A model generated the notes under the pieces. The model saw only the letters and a list, made by a program, of their open reading frames with translations. It did no database searches and was not told the DNA's origin. This document shows positions 46,298 through 54,573 of a stretch of DNA of 64,000 bases, one piece after another (position 1 is the stretch's first letter; every line of letters begins with the position of its first letter). The position numbers and the translations under genes are program-made. The DNA is from Martelella mediterranea (lineage in GTDB: Bacteria > Pseudomonadota > Alphaproteobacteria > Rhizobiales > Rhizobiaceae): NCBI GenBank assembly GCA_003001975.1, contig PVUG01000011.1:96674-160673 (forward strand), read 5' to 3'.

Positions 46298-47392
46298 TCA
46301 TGAAAGGCTCGATACATAATCCGCATAGCCGAATTCGCGCACGGTGCGGATTGTGCCGTCTTTCTCGCGAATGGCAATGGCCGGCATTTTCACGCCGTTG
46401 AACCAGTTCTTCTTGACCATGGTGTAGCCGGCGGCATTTTCAATGGACAGACGGTCGCCGGGTTTCACCGGTTCGGCAAAGGAAAACTCGCCGAAAATGT
46501 CACCTGCCAGGCAGGATTTGCCGCAGATCATCACCTTGTGCGGGCCTTCATCGGGCGAAAGCCTTGCCGGTTCGCGATAGATCAGCAGGTCGAGCATATG
46601 CGCCTCGATCGAGCTGTCGACAATCGCCAGGTCCTTGCCGTTGTAAAGCGTGTCGAGCACGGTGACCTCCAGCGTCGCCGCCCCGGTAATCGCGGCCTCG
46701 CCCGGCTCCAGATAGACCTGAACGCCGTATTTTTCGGCAAAGCCCTTCAGCCGTTCGGCCAGCTTTTCCAGCGGATAGTTTTCGCCGGTGAAATGGATGC
46801 CGCCGCCAAGGCTGACCCAGTCGAGGCGCGCAATCAGATGGCCGAAGCGTGCCTCGATGACGCCAAGCATCTCGTCGAAACGGTCGAAATCCTCGTTTTC
46901 ACAATTGTTGTGAAACATGAAGCCGGAAACCCTGTCGAGCACGGCTTCGATCTTTTCCGGATCATGCTCGCCAAGCCGCGAAAACGGCCGGGCCGGGTCG
47001 GCGAGGTCGAAATCCGAGGTGGAAACCTGCGGATTGACGCGCAGGCCCCGGATTTTGTTGGCCGACTGGCTTTCGAAACGGGTCAGCTGGCCGATGGAAT
47101 TGAAGATGATCTTGTCGCAGTTTGCGAGCACGTCTTCGATTTCATCTTCGGCATAGGCCACCGAATAGGCATGGGTCTCGCCGCCGAACTTCTCAAAGCC
47201 GAGCTTGACCTCGTAAAGCGAGGACGAGGTGGTGCCGTCCATATAGTCGCGCATCTGGTCGAAGACCGACCATGTGGCGAAACATTTGAGCGCCAGCAGT
47301 GCCTTTGCGCCGGAAGCTTGCCGCAGCCAGGCGATCTTGTCGAGGTTCGCCTGCAGGCGGGATCTGTCGATCAGATAATAGGGGGTCTGCAT
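46298..47392 (-). CDS. nspC: Carboxynorspermidine/carboxyspermidine decarboxylase
   Basis: A 364-residue PLP-dependent decarboxylase of the alanine-racemase-fold group. The PLP-binding Lys is in KALLALKCFATWSVF; LDWVSLGGGIHFTGENYPL and YLEPGEAA bind the cofactor phosphate, and CGKSCLAGDIFGEF carries the catalytic Cys. I chose MQTPYYLI (47392); the upstream frame is not family-like. It completes spermidine synthesis by the carboxyspermidine route with the downstream synthase. Confidence 0.94.
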   Translation of the reverse strand: MQTPYYLIDRSRLQANLDKIAWLRQASGAKALLALKCFATWSVFDQMRDYMDGTTSSSLYEVKLGFEKFGGETHAYSVAYAEDEIEDVLANCDKIIFNSIGQLTRFESQSANKIRGLRVNPQVSTSDFDLADPARPFSRLGEHDPEKIEAVLDRVSGFMFHNNCENEDFDRFDEMLGVIEARFGHLIARLDWVSLGGGIHFTGENYPLEKLAERLKGFAEKYGVQVYLEPGEAAITGAATLEVTVLDTLYNGKDLAIVDSSIEAHMLDLLIYREPARLSPDEGPHKVMICGKSCLAGDIFGEFSFAEPVKPGDRLSIENAAGYTMVKKNWFNGVKMPAIAIREKDGTIRTVREFGYADYVSSLS

Positions 47393-47508
47393 AGCCGGGC
47401 CTTTCGGGTTGCGGCGAAAGGTCATGCCGCTTCGGGGTTTGGGCCTTATCTATCGAACGAACCGTCAAAATCAAGCTTGAGGCCCGACAAATCGCCGGCG
47501 GAAATGAA

Positions 47509-47545
47509 AAAGGCGGCCCCGAACAGAAGCCGCCTTTCGAATATT
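47509..47545 (-). terminator. Rho-independent terminator after the L,D-transpeptidase gene
   Basis: AAAGGCGGC (47509-47517) pairs with GCCGCCTTT (47529-47537). Read on the minus strand, the stem continues into TTTTTCATTTC. It lies just beyond the transpeptidase stop at 47561. Confidence 0.8.
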
Positions 47546-47560
47546 GCGCTTTGCGCGGCC

Positions 47561-48205
47561 TCAGCCGGGAAGCACGACCACCTTGGTGCGCGTATCGGGA
47601 TCGACGCGGGCGTAAAGGTCGATAATGTCCTGGTTGATCATGCGGATGCAGCCGGAAGACACAGCCTGGCCGATCGACGTCCAGTTGGGGTTGCCGTGGA
47701 TGCGGTACATGGTGTCATTGCCGTTGCGGTAGAGGTAAAGCGCGCGGGCGCCGAGCGGGTTCATGATGCCGGGTTCCATGCCGCCGGCAAATTCCTTCAG
47801 CTCGGGCTGACGCTTGATCATGGCTGACGGCGGATGCCAGGTCGGCCATTCGGCGCGGCGGCCGATATAAGCCTCACCGGACCAGCGGAAACCGTCGCGG
47901 CCGACGCCGATGCCGTAGCGCACGGCCTTGCCGTCTTCGAGCACGTAGTAGAGCAGCCGTTCCTTGGTATCGACGACGATGGTGCCCGGTGCCTGGTCGG
48001 TTTCGTAGTCAACGATCTGGCGGCGGTACTTCTCGTCCACATCCGTGATCGGCACCCGCGGCAGGTCGATGCCCTCGTCATTGGTGGCTGCATAGGCGGA
48101 AACCGGCGCCATTCTGCCCGAAGACATGCCGTCGGTCGTGGTGCAGCCGGCAACGGCAAGCAGACCTGTTAAGGAGAGTGCAAGAAGAAGTGTTCTGATG
48201 TGCAT
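47561..48205 (-). CDS. L,D-transpeptidase lipoprotein (YkuD domain)
   Basis: A 214-residue lipoprotein that makes 3-3 peptidoglycan cross-links or links proteins to the wall. The signal peptide ends in the lipobox AVAGC (Cys21). The C-terminal YkuD catalytic core reads RIHGNPNWTSIGQAVSSGCIRM, with the nucleophilic Cys. Rhizobiales grow at the pole and rely heavily on L,D-transpeptidases. It stands alone between a terminator and a 167-bp gap divergent from mmcB. Confidence 0.93.
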   Translation of the reverse strand: MHIRTLLLALSLTGLLAVAGCTTTDGMSSGRMAPVSAYAATNDEGIDLPRVPITDVDEKYRRQIVDYETDQAPGTIVVDTKERLLYYVLEDGKAVRYGIGVGRDGFRWSGEAYIGRRAEWPTWHPPSAMIKRQPELKEFAGGMEPGIMNPLGARALYLYRNGNDTMYRIHGNPNWTSIGQAVSSGCIRMINQDIIDLYARVDPDTRTKVVVLPG

Positions 48206-48372
48206 AGGCTGACTCGTGACGACGATTGAACCGAAAAATGATAATGGTTAGCTGATAGAAGCTTATGGTTAACATTTCATTGCATGACAAGCGCAAGTGA
48301 TGTGAAGTCCCGTGAATGGCCCTACAGGGGCCATGCGCTGTTGTGAAAATGCATCGATCGGAAGGAGGTTCC

Positions 48373-48870
48373 ATGGCGATTGTCGACCTTCACGCGAAAA
48401 ACCCGACGGCTGACGGGCGTCAGTCCGAGCGCGCCATGCTGGTGCGTCGCGGCGTCCAGCACCTGATGAAGCACATGCGCAATGCCGCGATCAGCGAGAT
48501 GACGCTCAGGAACGGGCGCCGTGCCGATCTCATCTGTCTGACCGAAAAGGGCGAGATATGGATCATCGAGATCAAGTCATCGATTGAGGATTTCCGCGTC
48601 GATCGCAAATGGCCGCAATATCGCGATTATTGCGACCGGCTGTTCTTCGCCACCCATGCCGATGTGCCGCTGGATATCTTTCCGGAGGATTGCGGGCTGC
48701 TGCTGGCTGATCGCTACGGTGCGGAAATCATCAGGCCGGCGCCCGAACACAAGCTGGCGCCGGCGCGCCGCAAACTGCTGACGCTCGCTTTTGCCCGCAA
48801 TGCCGCCGAGCGGCTGACAGCGGCGGAACTGGTGCTGGAACGGCTCGAGGCGGAGGGGATTACGTTCTGA
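48373..48870 (+). CDS. mmcB: MmcB-family DNA repair protein
   Basis: A 165-residue protein of the MmcB (DUF1052) family, with a PD-(D/E)xK-like core: RRADLICLTEKGEIWIIEIKSSIEDFRVDRKWPQYRDYCDRLFFA. In Caulobacter, MmcB takes part in SOS-linked translesion repair. ATG 48373 has GGAAGGAGG upstream; the longer frame to 48316 is not needed. It is next to and convergent with actR, an order I recall from other rhizobia. Confidence 0.85.
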   Translation: MAIVDLHAKNPTADGRQSERAMLVRRGVQHLMKHMRNAAISEMTLRNGRRADLICLTEKGEIWIIEIKSSIEDFRVDRKWPQYRDYCDRLFFATHADVPLDIFPEDCGLLLADRYGAEIIRPAPEHKLAPARRKLLTLAFARNAAERLTAAELVLERLEAEGITF

Positions 48871-48882
48871 AAGAGCGGATTG

Positions 48883-49473
48883 TCAGCGCGGCGCGCGCTT
48901 GGCCAGAATCCGCTGCAGGGTGCGGCGGTGCATGTTGAGGCGGCGGGCGGTTTCCGAAACATTGCGGTCGCACATCTCGTAGACCCGCTGGATATGTTCC
49001 CAGCGCACCCGGTCGGCCGACATCGGATTTTCCGGCGGATCGACTTTTTCGCCCGGCGCCTGGGTCAGCGCGTGAACGATATCGTCGGCGTCAGCCGGTT
49101 TTGCCAGATAGTCGAGCGCGCCGAGCTTCACGGCGGTCACGGCCGTGGCGATATTGCCATAGCCGGTCAGTACCACGATGCGGGTATCTTCTCGGGCCTC
49201 GCGAATGGCGGCGATCACATCAAGGCCGCTGCCGTCTTCCAGTCTTAGATCGACGACCGCATATTTCGGGGGCCGCGCCCTTGCGCTTTCCACCCCTTCG
49301 GCAACGGTGCCGGCAGTGTCGATCGAAAAGCCGCGCGTTTCCATGGCCCGGGCGATACGGCGCAGAAAGGGCGTATCATCGTCAACGATCAGCAGGCTCA
49401 TTTCGTCGCTGGAACCGCCGGCTGTTTCATCCCGTCCGATACCCGGTATTTGCGTGTCGTCCATATCTGCCAT
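48883..49473 (-). CDS. actR: ActR/RegA/PrrA-type redox response regulator
   Basis: A 196-residue response regulator. The receiver domain has acidic residues in LLIVDDDTPFLRRIARAM, the phospho-Asp in AVVDLRLEDGSG, and VVLTGYG and LAKPAD. A Pro-rich hinge leads to a Fis-type helix-turn-helix (NVSETARRLNMHRRTLQRILAK). RegA-type regulators control respiration, nitrogen and carbon metabolism by redox state. The presumed partner ActS is about 10 kb away (59415), with the nqr block between them. Confidence 0.92.
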   Translation of the reverse strand: MADMDDTQIPGIGRDETAGGSSDEMSLLIVDDDTPFLRRIARAMETRGFSIDTAGTVAEGVESARARPPKYAVVDLRLEDGSGLDVIAAIREAREDTRIVVLTGYGNIATAVTAVKLGALDYLAKPADADDIVHALTQAPGEKVDPPENPMSADRVRWEHIQRVYEMCDRNVSETARRLNMHRRTLQRILAKRAPR

Positions 49474-49669
49474 GCCTGAAATCTTCCCGCGGCAAATGAC
49501 CGCGCTCCAATGGTATCAGATGCTTATGACTCCCGAAAGCCGGGGGGTAAACCCCAAAAGACCCACGGGGAGTGACAGGCAGGCAGGCCGCCGGCGGTGT
49601 TTTCGAAAGCAGGCGGAAATGTTGCGGCAGGGCCGGATGCCTGCCGCTCAGGGATATGTCCGAAGCGCT

Positions 49670-50062
49670 TTAGCCGCTGAGCCGCACGAGGGCGGAGAGC
49701 ACATCGGAGCGGCGCAGAAGACCCACCAGCCGGTTGCCGTCGACCACCGGAAACACCCGGTGCGGATGGGCAATGAAGGCTTCGGCGGCGGTGACCAGAT
49801 CGGCGCTGGCCGGCAGGCTGACGGCGTTGTGGCTCATATAGTCGGCCACCGTGCCTTTCCATTCCTGGTAATAGCTTGCCTGAAGCGCCGGGTTGAAACA
49901 GTCCTTCTGGGTGAGGATGCCGCAAAGCATGCCGCTGTCATCGACAACCGGGGCGGCGGCCGCCTTGCTTTCGACCAGCAGCGCCACGGCGCGCCGGATC
50001 GGCGTTTCCGGGGTGACGGTCAGCGTCTCGGTCTTGGTGATCTCGGCGATCGTGTCCGTCAT
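49670..50062 (-). CDS. Two-CBS-domain protein in the nqr operon
   Basis: A 130-residue soluble protein made of two CBS motifs: VTPETPIRRAVALLVESKAAAAPVVDDSGMLCGILTQKD and LPASADLVTAAEAFIAHPHRVFPVVDGNRLVGLLRRSDVL. CBS pairs usually bind adenine nucleotides and gate a partner. It overlaps nqrM by four bases, so it is the last gene of the nqr operon and may tune the pump to energy charge (inference). A gap of 196 bases separates it from actR. Confidence 0.85.
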   Translation of the reverse strand: MTDTIAEITKTETLTVTPETPIRRAVALLVESKAAAAPVVDDSGMLCGILTQKDCFNPALQASYYQEWKGTVADYMSHNAVSLPASADLVTAAEAFIAHPHRVFPVVDGNRLVGLLRRSDVLSALVRLSG

Positions 50063-50232
50063 TTCGCCGGCCTCTGGCTCTGGCCACGGTTCGGGCAGCC
50101 CTCACAGGCCGCTTCCTTCATGCAGGCCATGCCGCCGCACGAGCCCTTGAGCGGACCGCGCCCGACAAGAAGGCCGACAGCCAGGCCGCCCATGCCCAGA
50201 AGCACGATCGCAATTGCCATCAGGATTTCCAT
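50059..50232 (-). CDS. nqrM: NqrM, Na+-NQR maturation protein
   Basis: A 57-residue membrane-anchored protein. One N-terminal helix (LMAIAIVLLGMGGLAVGLLVG) is followed by a cysteine cluster (GSCGGMACMKEAACEGCP). NqrM is needed for assembly of Na+-NQR and is thought to deliver iron to the NqrD/NqrE site. ATG 50232 has AGGAG close upstream. It lies 22 bases after apbE. Confidence 0.92.
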   Translation of the reverse strand: MEILMAIAIVLLGMGGLAVGLLVGRGPLKGSCGGMACMKEAACEGCPNRGQSQRPAK

Positions 50233-50254
50233 GTCAGTACTCCTCTCTGGAACA

Positions 50255-51271
50255 CTATAGCAGAAAACGGCTGAAACCGCCCGTGGTTTCACGTCGCAGG
50301 CCCTCACCGTCATGAAACAGGAAAAGGGCGGAAATCGCGCGGCTGCGCGCAAGCGCCGGTCCGTTGCCGCCGGCAGCCGTCAGTGCCGTTGCCCAGCCAT
50401 CCGCGGTCATCGCGTCGGGGGCGAGCACCGAAACCGATGCGATGGCACCCTCGACCGGAACGGCATGGCGCGGATCGATGATGTGGCTGTAGCTGTGACC
50501 GGACAGCGTATAGCTTTGCGCGCGAAGGCCCGAGGTGGCAACGGCGCCATCGGCAAGTTTCAGCACACCGGCGCCGCCGCTTGCCTTCAGGCGCGGGTCT
50601 TCGACGGCGACCTGCCATGGCCGGCCGGCAGGGTGGTTTCCGCGGGCGACAAGCTCGCCGCCGAGATCGATCAGGAAATCCGTATAGCCGGCATCCAGAA
50701 GGCGTTCGACCATCAGGTCGAGCGCGCGCCCCTTGGCAATGCCGCAGAGGTCCATGGTCACGCCGCCCTGGGTCTTTTCGAGGCGATTGCCGTCAACGGC
50801 GAGCGCATGCCACAGCGGCGGTGCGCCCTCTTCGGCGGTTTTTCCCGTAATTGGCCCGAAGCCGAAACGCGCCACCAGCGGGCCGACACTCGGGTCGAAC
50901 CAGCCGTCGCTGCGGGTTGCAATATCGAGTGCCGCGTCAGCCACGAAAGCGGTTTCGGCCGAGACCGGTCTGCCACCGGCGCCGGCCGCGTTGAACGCGC
51001 TGATCTCGCTGTCGGTGCGCCAGGGCGACATCATCCGGTCGATGCCGGCAAGCAAAGCCTCGATGTCGCCCCGCAATGCTTCCGGCCTGCCGCTATCGGG
51101 AACAGTCACCCGCCATGTGGTGGCAAAGGCCTCGCCGGTGATCTGTTGCGTCGCAGGCGCTGATCGCAGGATGGCCGGGGTTTTTGCGTGGGCGCCGGCA
51201 GCGGCCAGAAAAGCCGTTCCGGAAAGTGCGAGAACGCGGCGGCGGGTCAGAAAGGTTTGGCGTGCGTTCAT
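50255..51271 (-). CDS. apbE: FAD:protein FMN transferase ApbE
   Basis: A 338-residue exported enzyme that links FMN to Thr of Nqr/Rnf subunits. The N-terminus TRRRVLALSGTAFLAAAGAHA resembles a Tat signal. The core has TEAFATTWRV-like opening (GEAFATTWRVTVP), MMSPWRTDSEISAFN, MDLCGIAKGRALDLMVERL, and the Mg-binding DAMTADGWATAL. It starts three bases after nqrF. In this operon only NqrC shows the acceptor motif. Confidence 0.94.
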   Translation of the reverse strand: MNARQTFLTRRRVLALSGTAFLAAAGAHAKTPAILRSAPATQQITGEAFATTWRVTVPDSGRPEALRGDIEALLAGIDRMMSPWRTDSEISAFNAAGAGGRPVSAETAFVADAALDIATRSDGWFDPSVGPLVARFGFGPITGKTAEEGAPPLWHALAVDGNRLEKTQGGVTMDLCGIAKGRALDLMVERLLDAGYTDFLIDLGGELVARGNHPAGRPWQVAVEDPRLKASGGAGVLKLADGAVATSGLRAQSYTLSGHSYSHIIDPRHAVPVEGAIASVSVLAPDAMTADGWATALTAAGGNGPALARSRAISALFLFHDGEGLRRETTGGFSRFLL

Positions 51272-51274
51272 GGG

Positions 51275-52501
51275 TCAGACTCCGAAATCGTCGTAGAAGA
51301 TGGACTTCGACTCGACACCGAGCCGGTGCAGGGTGGAGATCACCGCCGAAATCATCACCGGCGGTCCGCACATGTAATATTCACAGTCTTCCGGTGCGGG
51401 ATGGCGGGAGAGTTCCGCGCGCACCACATCGTGGATGAAACCGCTTGCCCCCGTCCAGCGGTCGCCCGGTGCGGGATCGGAAAGCGCCGGTGTCCAGGAG
51501 AAATTGTCGTGTTCGGCGGCGATCTTCTCGAACTCCTCGACATAGAACAGGTCGGCAACCGACCGCGCGCCGTAGAAATAGCGCATCCGCCGCTGGGTGT
51601 TCTTGCCGATCTGGTCGTGGATCATGGCCCTGAGCGGCGCCATGCCGACACCGCCGCCGATGAATACCATTTCGCGCTCTGTCGGCTGCACCTCGAATTC
51701 GCCGAACGGCCCGGAGGCCTCGACTTCATCGCCCGGTTTGAGGGCGAACAGCCAGGAGGAGACGATGCCCGGCGGAATTTCCTGTTCGCGGCCGGGCGGC
51801 GGTGCGGCGAGGCGGATATTGAAGACGGCGCGTTCCTGTCTGGCATCTTCCGGCCGGCAGGCAATCGAATAGGCGCGGGTGACGGATTTTTCGGCATATG
51901 AAGTCATGTCCGACCAGCCGGAGACCCGCCAGGGCTCGCGAAACGGCGGGTCGATGTCGATATCGCGGAAATCAAGTCCGTATGCCGGTGCGGTCAACTG
52001 CATGAAACCGCCGGCAACGAAATCAAATGGTTGGCCTTCGGGCAGTTGCAGCACCAGTTCGCGGATCAGCGGCGCCTTCATCTCGTTGGAAACCACGCGG
52101 CAGGTAAAGCCGGTCGCCCCGACGAAATCCTGCGGCACGGTCACAGAGCAGGGGCCTCGAAGCGCGGTCTGGCAGGCAAGGCGCATATGGGCCTTGCGCT
52201 CGGCGGCTGAAAGCACGCCGCGTTCGGTGGCCTGCGCTTCGCCCGCGCCTTCGCCCTCCACCTGCACACGGCACAGTCCGCATGTACCCGAACCGCCGCA
52301 GGCGGCGGGAATGCCGATACCGGCGCCATGCAGCACACCGAGCAGGCGGTCGCCGCGATTGGCCTCGATCTCCATCGTATCGTTGACCTTGACCATCAGC
52401 GCTTCGGCGGGGATCAGGCGCGCGCGCGTGATCAGCAGCGCCAGCGTCAGCACCAGGACGAGGCCGATAATGACAATGGCTCCAACAGCGATCTCGTTCA
52501 T
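51275..52501 (-). CDS. nqrF: Na+-NQR subunit F (NADH dehydrogenase, FAD and [2Fe-2S])
   Basis: A 408-residue electron-input subunit. An N-terminal membrane helix (IVIIGLVLVLTLALLI) is followed by a 2Fe-2S ferredoxin domain with cysteines in CGGSGTCGLC and RLACQ. The FAD domain has RAYSIAC (the usual Asn after Ala is Cys here), and the NADH domain has GGGVGMAPLRAM and YYMCGPPVM. Length matches the family. It overlaps nqrE by four bases and precedes apbE by three. Confidence 0.95.
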   Translation of the reverse strand: MNEIAVGAIVIIGLVLVLTLALLITRARLIPAEALMVKVNDTMEIEANRGDRLLGVLHGAGIGIPAACGGSGTCGLCRVQVEGEGAGEAQATERGVLSAAERKAHMRLACQTALRGPCSVTVPQDFVGATGFTCRVVSNEMKAPLIRELVLQLPEGQPFDFVAGGFMQLTAPAYGLDFRDIDIDPPFREPWRVSGWSDMTSYAEKSVTRAYSIACRPEDARQERAVFNIRLAAPPPGREQEIPPGIVSSWLFALKPGDEVEASGPFGEFEVQPTEREMVFIGGGVGMAPLRAMIHDQIGKNTQRRMRYFYGARSVADLFYVEEFEKIAAEHDNFSWTPALSDPAPGDRWTGASGFIHDVVRAELSRHPAPEDCEYYMCGPPVMISAVISTLHRLGVESKSIFYDDFGV

Positions 52502-53112
52502 GGCGTCACCATTTGCGCAAATGCCGAAAAGCCGAGTGACATCATTCCGGCCAGTGTGAAGGTAATGCCGAGCCCGCGCAGCCCCTGGGGCAGGTCGGCA
52601 TAGGAAAGGCGTGCCCGGATCGCGCCGAGCAGAACCACGGCAACGCCGAAGCCGAAACCGAGACCGATGCCGAAGACCGCCGATTCACCGACGCTGTAAT
52701 CGCGGTCGACCATGAACAGGCTGCCGGCGAGAATGGCGCAATGCACTGTCAAAAGCGGCAGGAAGACGCCGAAGGAAGAGTAAATGGCCGGAAAGAACCG
52801 GTCGAGCACCATTTCCACAAGCTGCACCGTCGCGGCGATAACGCCGATGAACGAGATCAGCTTCAGGTAGGAGAGGTCAACATCCGGCATGCCGGCCCAG
52901 GCCCATGCCCCCGGTGCCAGAAGGGCGTGATAGATCAGCTGGTTGAGCGGCACGGTGACGCCCAGAACCGCAGTCACGGCGATGCCCAGGCCGATGGCCG
53001 AGCCGGTGCGCCGCGACAGCGCCAGAAACGTACACAGGCCGAGAAACAGCGTCAGTGGTGCATTTTCGACGAAGGCTGCGCTGAGAAACAGGGACCAGAG
53101 GTCACTCATCAT
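52498..53112 (-). CDS. nqrE: Na+-NQR subunit E
   Basis: A 204-residue membrane subunit with six helices. It shares an intramembrane iron site with NqrD; the conserved cysteines are visible at about residue 27 (FLGLCTF) and 125 (LTVHCAIL). Length is normal. It overlaps nqrD and nqrF by four bases each, which implies strong translational coupling. Confidence 0.94.
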   Translation of the reverse strand: MMSDLWSLFLSAAFVENAPLTLFLGLCTFLALSRRTGSAIGLGIAVTAVLGVTVPLNQLIYHALLAPGAWAWAGMPDVDLSYLKLISFIGVIAATVQLVEMVLDRFFPAIYSSFGVFLPLLTVHCAILAGSLFMVDRDYSVGESAVFGIGLGFGFGVAVVLLGAIRARLSYADLPQGLRGLGITFTLAGMMSLGFSAFAQMVTP

Positions 53113-53771
53113 CTGGCCTCCTCTGTTTCCGGCGGGTTGAATTCGGACGGCTCTGCCTGTTCCGGCAGCACGGAGCGAATGGCCCAGACCAGCCCGCCGA
53201 GCATGAAGAAGGCGCTCGGGGCAAGCAGCATCAGGTTGAGCGGCGTGAACCAGCCGCCATCGGCGACCACGGGAAAGACCTGATAGCCCATCAGCTTGCC
53301 GGCGCCGAACAGTTCGCGCGCCGATCCGATGATGATCAGCACCAGCGAATAGCCGAGCCCGTTGCCGAGCGCATCGACCATGGAGGGCAGCGGCGGGTTG
53401 GAGCGCGCATAGGATTCGGTCCGCCCCAGCACCAGGCAGTTGGTGGTGATCAGGCTGACGAACACCGAGAGCTTGCGGCTGATATCGAAGAGATAGGCCT
53501 GCAGGATCTGGTCGATGACCACCACCAGCGAGGCGACGATCACGATCTGCACGATCAGCCGGATGGAATCGGGAATATGGCGGCGGATCAGGCTGACAAG
53601 CATGGACGACAGCACCAGCACCGTGGTCAGCGAGGCGGACATGGTCAGCGCGGTCGCCACCGATGTGGTCACCGCCAGCGCCGAACAGATGCCGAGGATC
53701 TGCAGCGTCACCGGATTTTGCTGGACGAGCGGCTCCGTCAGCGTCGACCAGAGTTTGGTGCGATCCGCCAT
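53109..53771 (-). CDS. nqrD: Na+-NQR subunit D
   Basis: A 220-residue membrane subunit. The iron-site cysteines sit at residues 29 (LGICSAL) and 112 (TTNCLVLGR), as I recall for Vibrio cholerae NqrD. RTESYARSNPPLPSMVDALGNGLGYS and GSARELFGAGKLMG are family signatures. One base separates it from nqrC and it overlaps nqrE by four. Confidence 0.94.
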   Translation of the reverse strand: MADRTKLWSTLTEPLVQQNPVTLQILGICSALAVTTSVATALTMSASLTTVLVLSSMLVSLIRRHIPDSIRLIVQIVIVASLVVVIDQILQAYLFDISRKLSVFVSLITTNCLVLGRTESYARSNPPLPSMVDALGNGLGYSLVLIIIGSARELFGAGKLMGYQVFPVVADGGWFTPLNLMLLAPSAFFMLGGLVWAIRSVLPEQAEPSEFNPPETEEAR

Positions 53772-53772
53772 A

Positions 53773-54573
53773 TCAGAACTCCCCGCGCTGGACGGCGTCG
53801 ATCAGCGGGCCGTAACCTTCCGGCCCGCCCCAAAACCGCATGATCTTGGTGAATGCGTTGCCGGTGTTTGTGGCGCCGGTAATGCCGTCGACCTCGTATT
53901 CATTGCCGGCAGCGCCCTTGGCAACGGCAAATCGCACATCGCCGGTGGCGTCGGCCAGTTCGGTGCCGGGGAACTGCGCCAGCCAGGCCGGCTCCTCGAT
54001 GCGTCCGCCAAGGCCGGGCGTTTCCGCCTGGTTGGTGATGGCAAGGCCGGCGATGGTGTTCATGTCGCCGCGCAGCGCCAGGATGGCGTCGATCGGCGCC
54101 TGATAGCCCGCACCGCTGATCGGCAGCAATGCCAGCGAGATATCGCCGTTTTCACCGCGCAGCAGATAGATCTGGGCATAATCCGGCCGTCGGCCGAGAC
54201 CCGCCGTGTCCTCTCCGGGCGAAAGCGTGGTCCAGTTGGCCGCGTCGTCCAGCGCGGTGGCAAGCGTTTCGGGCGTCACGTTCTGCGCGGCCGCGCCCTC
54301 GGGCAGGTTGATCACCACCGTTGAAAGCGAACCGCCGGACTGTTCCAGCAATTCGGTCATGCCGGGAATGCCGGCGACCAGCGCTTCCAGCCGGGCCTGT
54401 TCTTCCGCCGCGCGGTTTGCCGCCTGGATCGGCCGCAGCACGACGGTCGCCCCGCTCACCAGAAGCGCACAGACGGCCGATACAAGAAAGGCGACAATGA
54501 CGGTCTTGGTCCGGTTTTCATTCGGCAGTGCGAGGAACCGGCGCCATGCCGAGATGGGGTTCAGGTCAGCCAT
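53773..54573 (-). CDS. nqrC: Na+-NQR subunit C (covalent FMN)
   Basis: A 266-residue subunit with one N-terminal helix (TVIVAFLVSAVCALLVSGA) and a periplasmic flavin domain. The flavinylation motif D-x-x-[S/T]-G-A-T is intact as DGITGAT (residues 229-235), so Thr235 should carry FMN. LGGRIEEPAWLAQF is typical of NqrC. ATG 54573 has GGAG upstream and lies inside the nqrB end (8-base overlap). The longer frame to 54636 belongs to nqrB sequence. Confidence 0.93.
   Translation of the reverse strand: MADLNPISAWRRFLALPNENRTKTVIVAFLVSAVCALLVSGATVVLRPIQAANRAAEEQARLEALVAGIPGMTELLEQSGGSLSTVVINLPEGAAAQNVTPETLATALDDAANWTTLSPGEDTAGLGRRPDYAQIYLLRGENGDISLALLPISGAGYQAPIDAILALRGDMNTIAGLAITNQAETPGLGGRIEEPAWLAQFPGTELADATGDVRFAVAKGAAGNEYEVDGITGATNTGNAFTKIMRFWGGPEGYGPLIDAVQRGEF

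Noticed and set aside
50281..50300. A parS-like TTTCACGT near apbE
   Set aside because: Only the left half matches (GGTTTCACGTCGCAGG); the palindrome is lost.
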